DNA from: an uncultured Selenomonadaceae bacterium
GTDB lineage: Bacteria; Bacillota; Negativicutes; Selenomonadales; Selenomonadaceae
Assembly: GCA_905236665.1 (NCBI GenBank)
Contig: CAJONF010000250.1
Coordinates: 1 to 5,533, forward strand
Direction: 5' to 3'
Length of the DNA stretch: 5,533 nt
Position numbers and translations under genes: made by a program. Positions 5,424 through 5,533 of the stretch are shown here, piece after piece (within the stretch, counting starts at the first letter, position 1; each line of letters opens with the position of its first letter). The notes beneath the pieces are model-generated. The model was not told the DNA's origin, did not search any database, and saw nothing but the letters and a program-made list of their open reading frames with translations.

Positions 5424-5533
5424 ATGGGTGTCAATGGAATTTATGGCTTGTCGGGTTCGGGCATGGATATCGAGTCGATGGTTAAAGTCGGCATGATGAG
5501 CAAGCAGAACGAATACGACAAGATGGCACAAAA
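5424..5533 (+). CDS. fliD: Flagellar filament cap protein FliD, N-terminal fragment
   Basis: Only the first 36 codons and two further bases are present; the gene runs off the window end. FliD (HAP2) forms the cap on the filament tip and helps flagellin subunits fold into place. The translated start reads M-G-V-N-G-I-Y-G-L-S-G-S-G-M-D-I-E-S-M-V-K-V-G-M-M, and the G-S-G-M-D-I-E-S-M-V core matches the conserved FliD N-terminal motif (usually SGMDID-S-IV). The ATG has a strong AAGGAGGG at 5410-5417. The location right after flaG matches the common flaG-fliD pair, and fliS would be expected next, outside the window. Because the gene is cut by the window edge, nothing can be said about its length or integrity. 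Confidence 0.93.
   Translation, partial: MGVNGIYGLSGSGMDIESMVKVGMMSKQNEYDKMAQ

Overview
The window is a stretch of a late flagellar operon, all on the + strand: flgK, flgL, a yviE-type gene (DUF6470), fliW, csrA, flaG and the first 36 codons of fliD. The order flgK-flgL-yviE-fliW-csrA is the one known from Bacillus subtilis, and flaG-fliD is also adjacent there, so the source is almost certainly a motile member of the Firmicutes. Strong AGGAGG-type ribosome binding sites, mid GC content and the style of the FlgK/FlgL sequences lean towards the Negativicutes (Selenomonas-like bacteria). That lineage call is an inference from memory of the families, not a search result.

Layout: 12-2057 flgK (hook-filament junction protein 1, with an Asp-rich central insert); 2082-3464 flgL (junction protein 2, also enlarged); 3465-3613 a 149-base gap holding a leader with competing inverted repeats and a heptamer repeat; 3614-4198 yviE/DUF6470; 4250-4699 fliW; 4704-4931 csrA; 4929-4956 a TAGGAAC heptamer array inside an inverted repeat; 4979-5395 flaG; 5424-5533 start of fliD, cut by the window end. 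There is no tRNA, rRNA, CRISPR array, insertion sequence or convincing intrinsic terminator.

How it works together: FlgK and FlgL form the two-layer junction between hook and filament, and FliD caps the growing filament. FliW and CsrA form the partner switch known from B. subtilis, in which FliW binds either flagellin or CsrA, and free CsrA blocks flagellin translation by binding GGA motifs over the ribosome binding site. FlaG and the DUF6470 protein are accessory.

The most interesting non-coding signals are three leader regions (before yviE, flaG and fliD) where GGA motifs sit in or next to possible hairpins near the ribosome binding site. This suggests, without proving, that CsrA may act on its own operon as well as on flagellin. 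The coding oddities are clustered cysteines in exported FlgK and FlgL, Asp/Gly repeats in the FlgK insert, and a 15-base in-frame identity between flgK and flgL. I did not find a clearly new multi-gene system; this is a recognisable flagellar locus with unusual regulatory and structural details.
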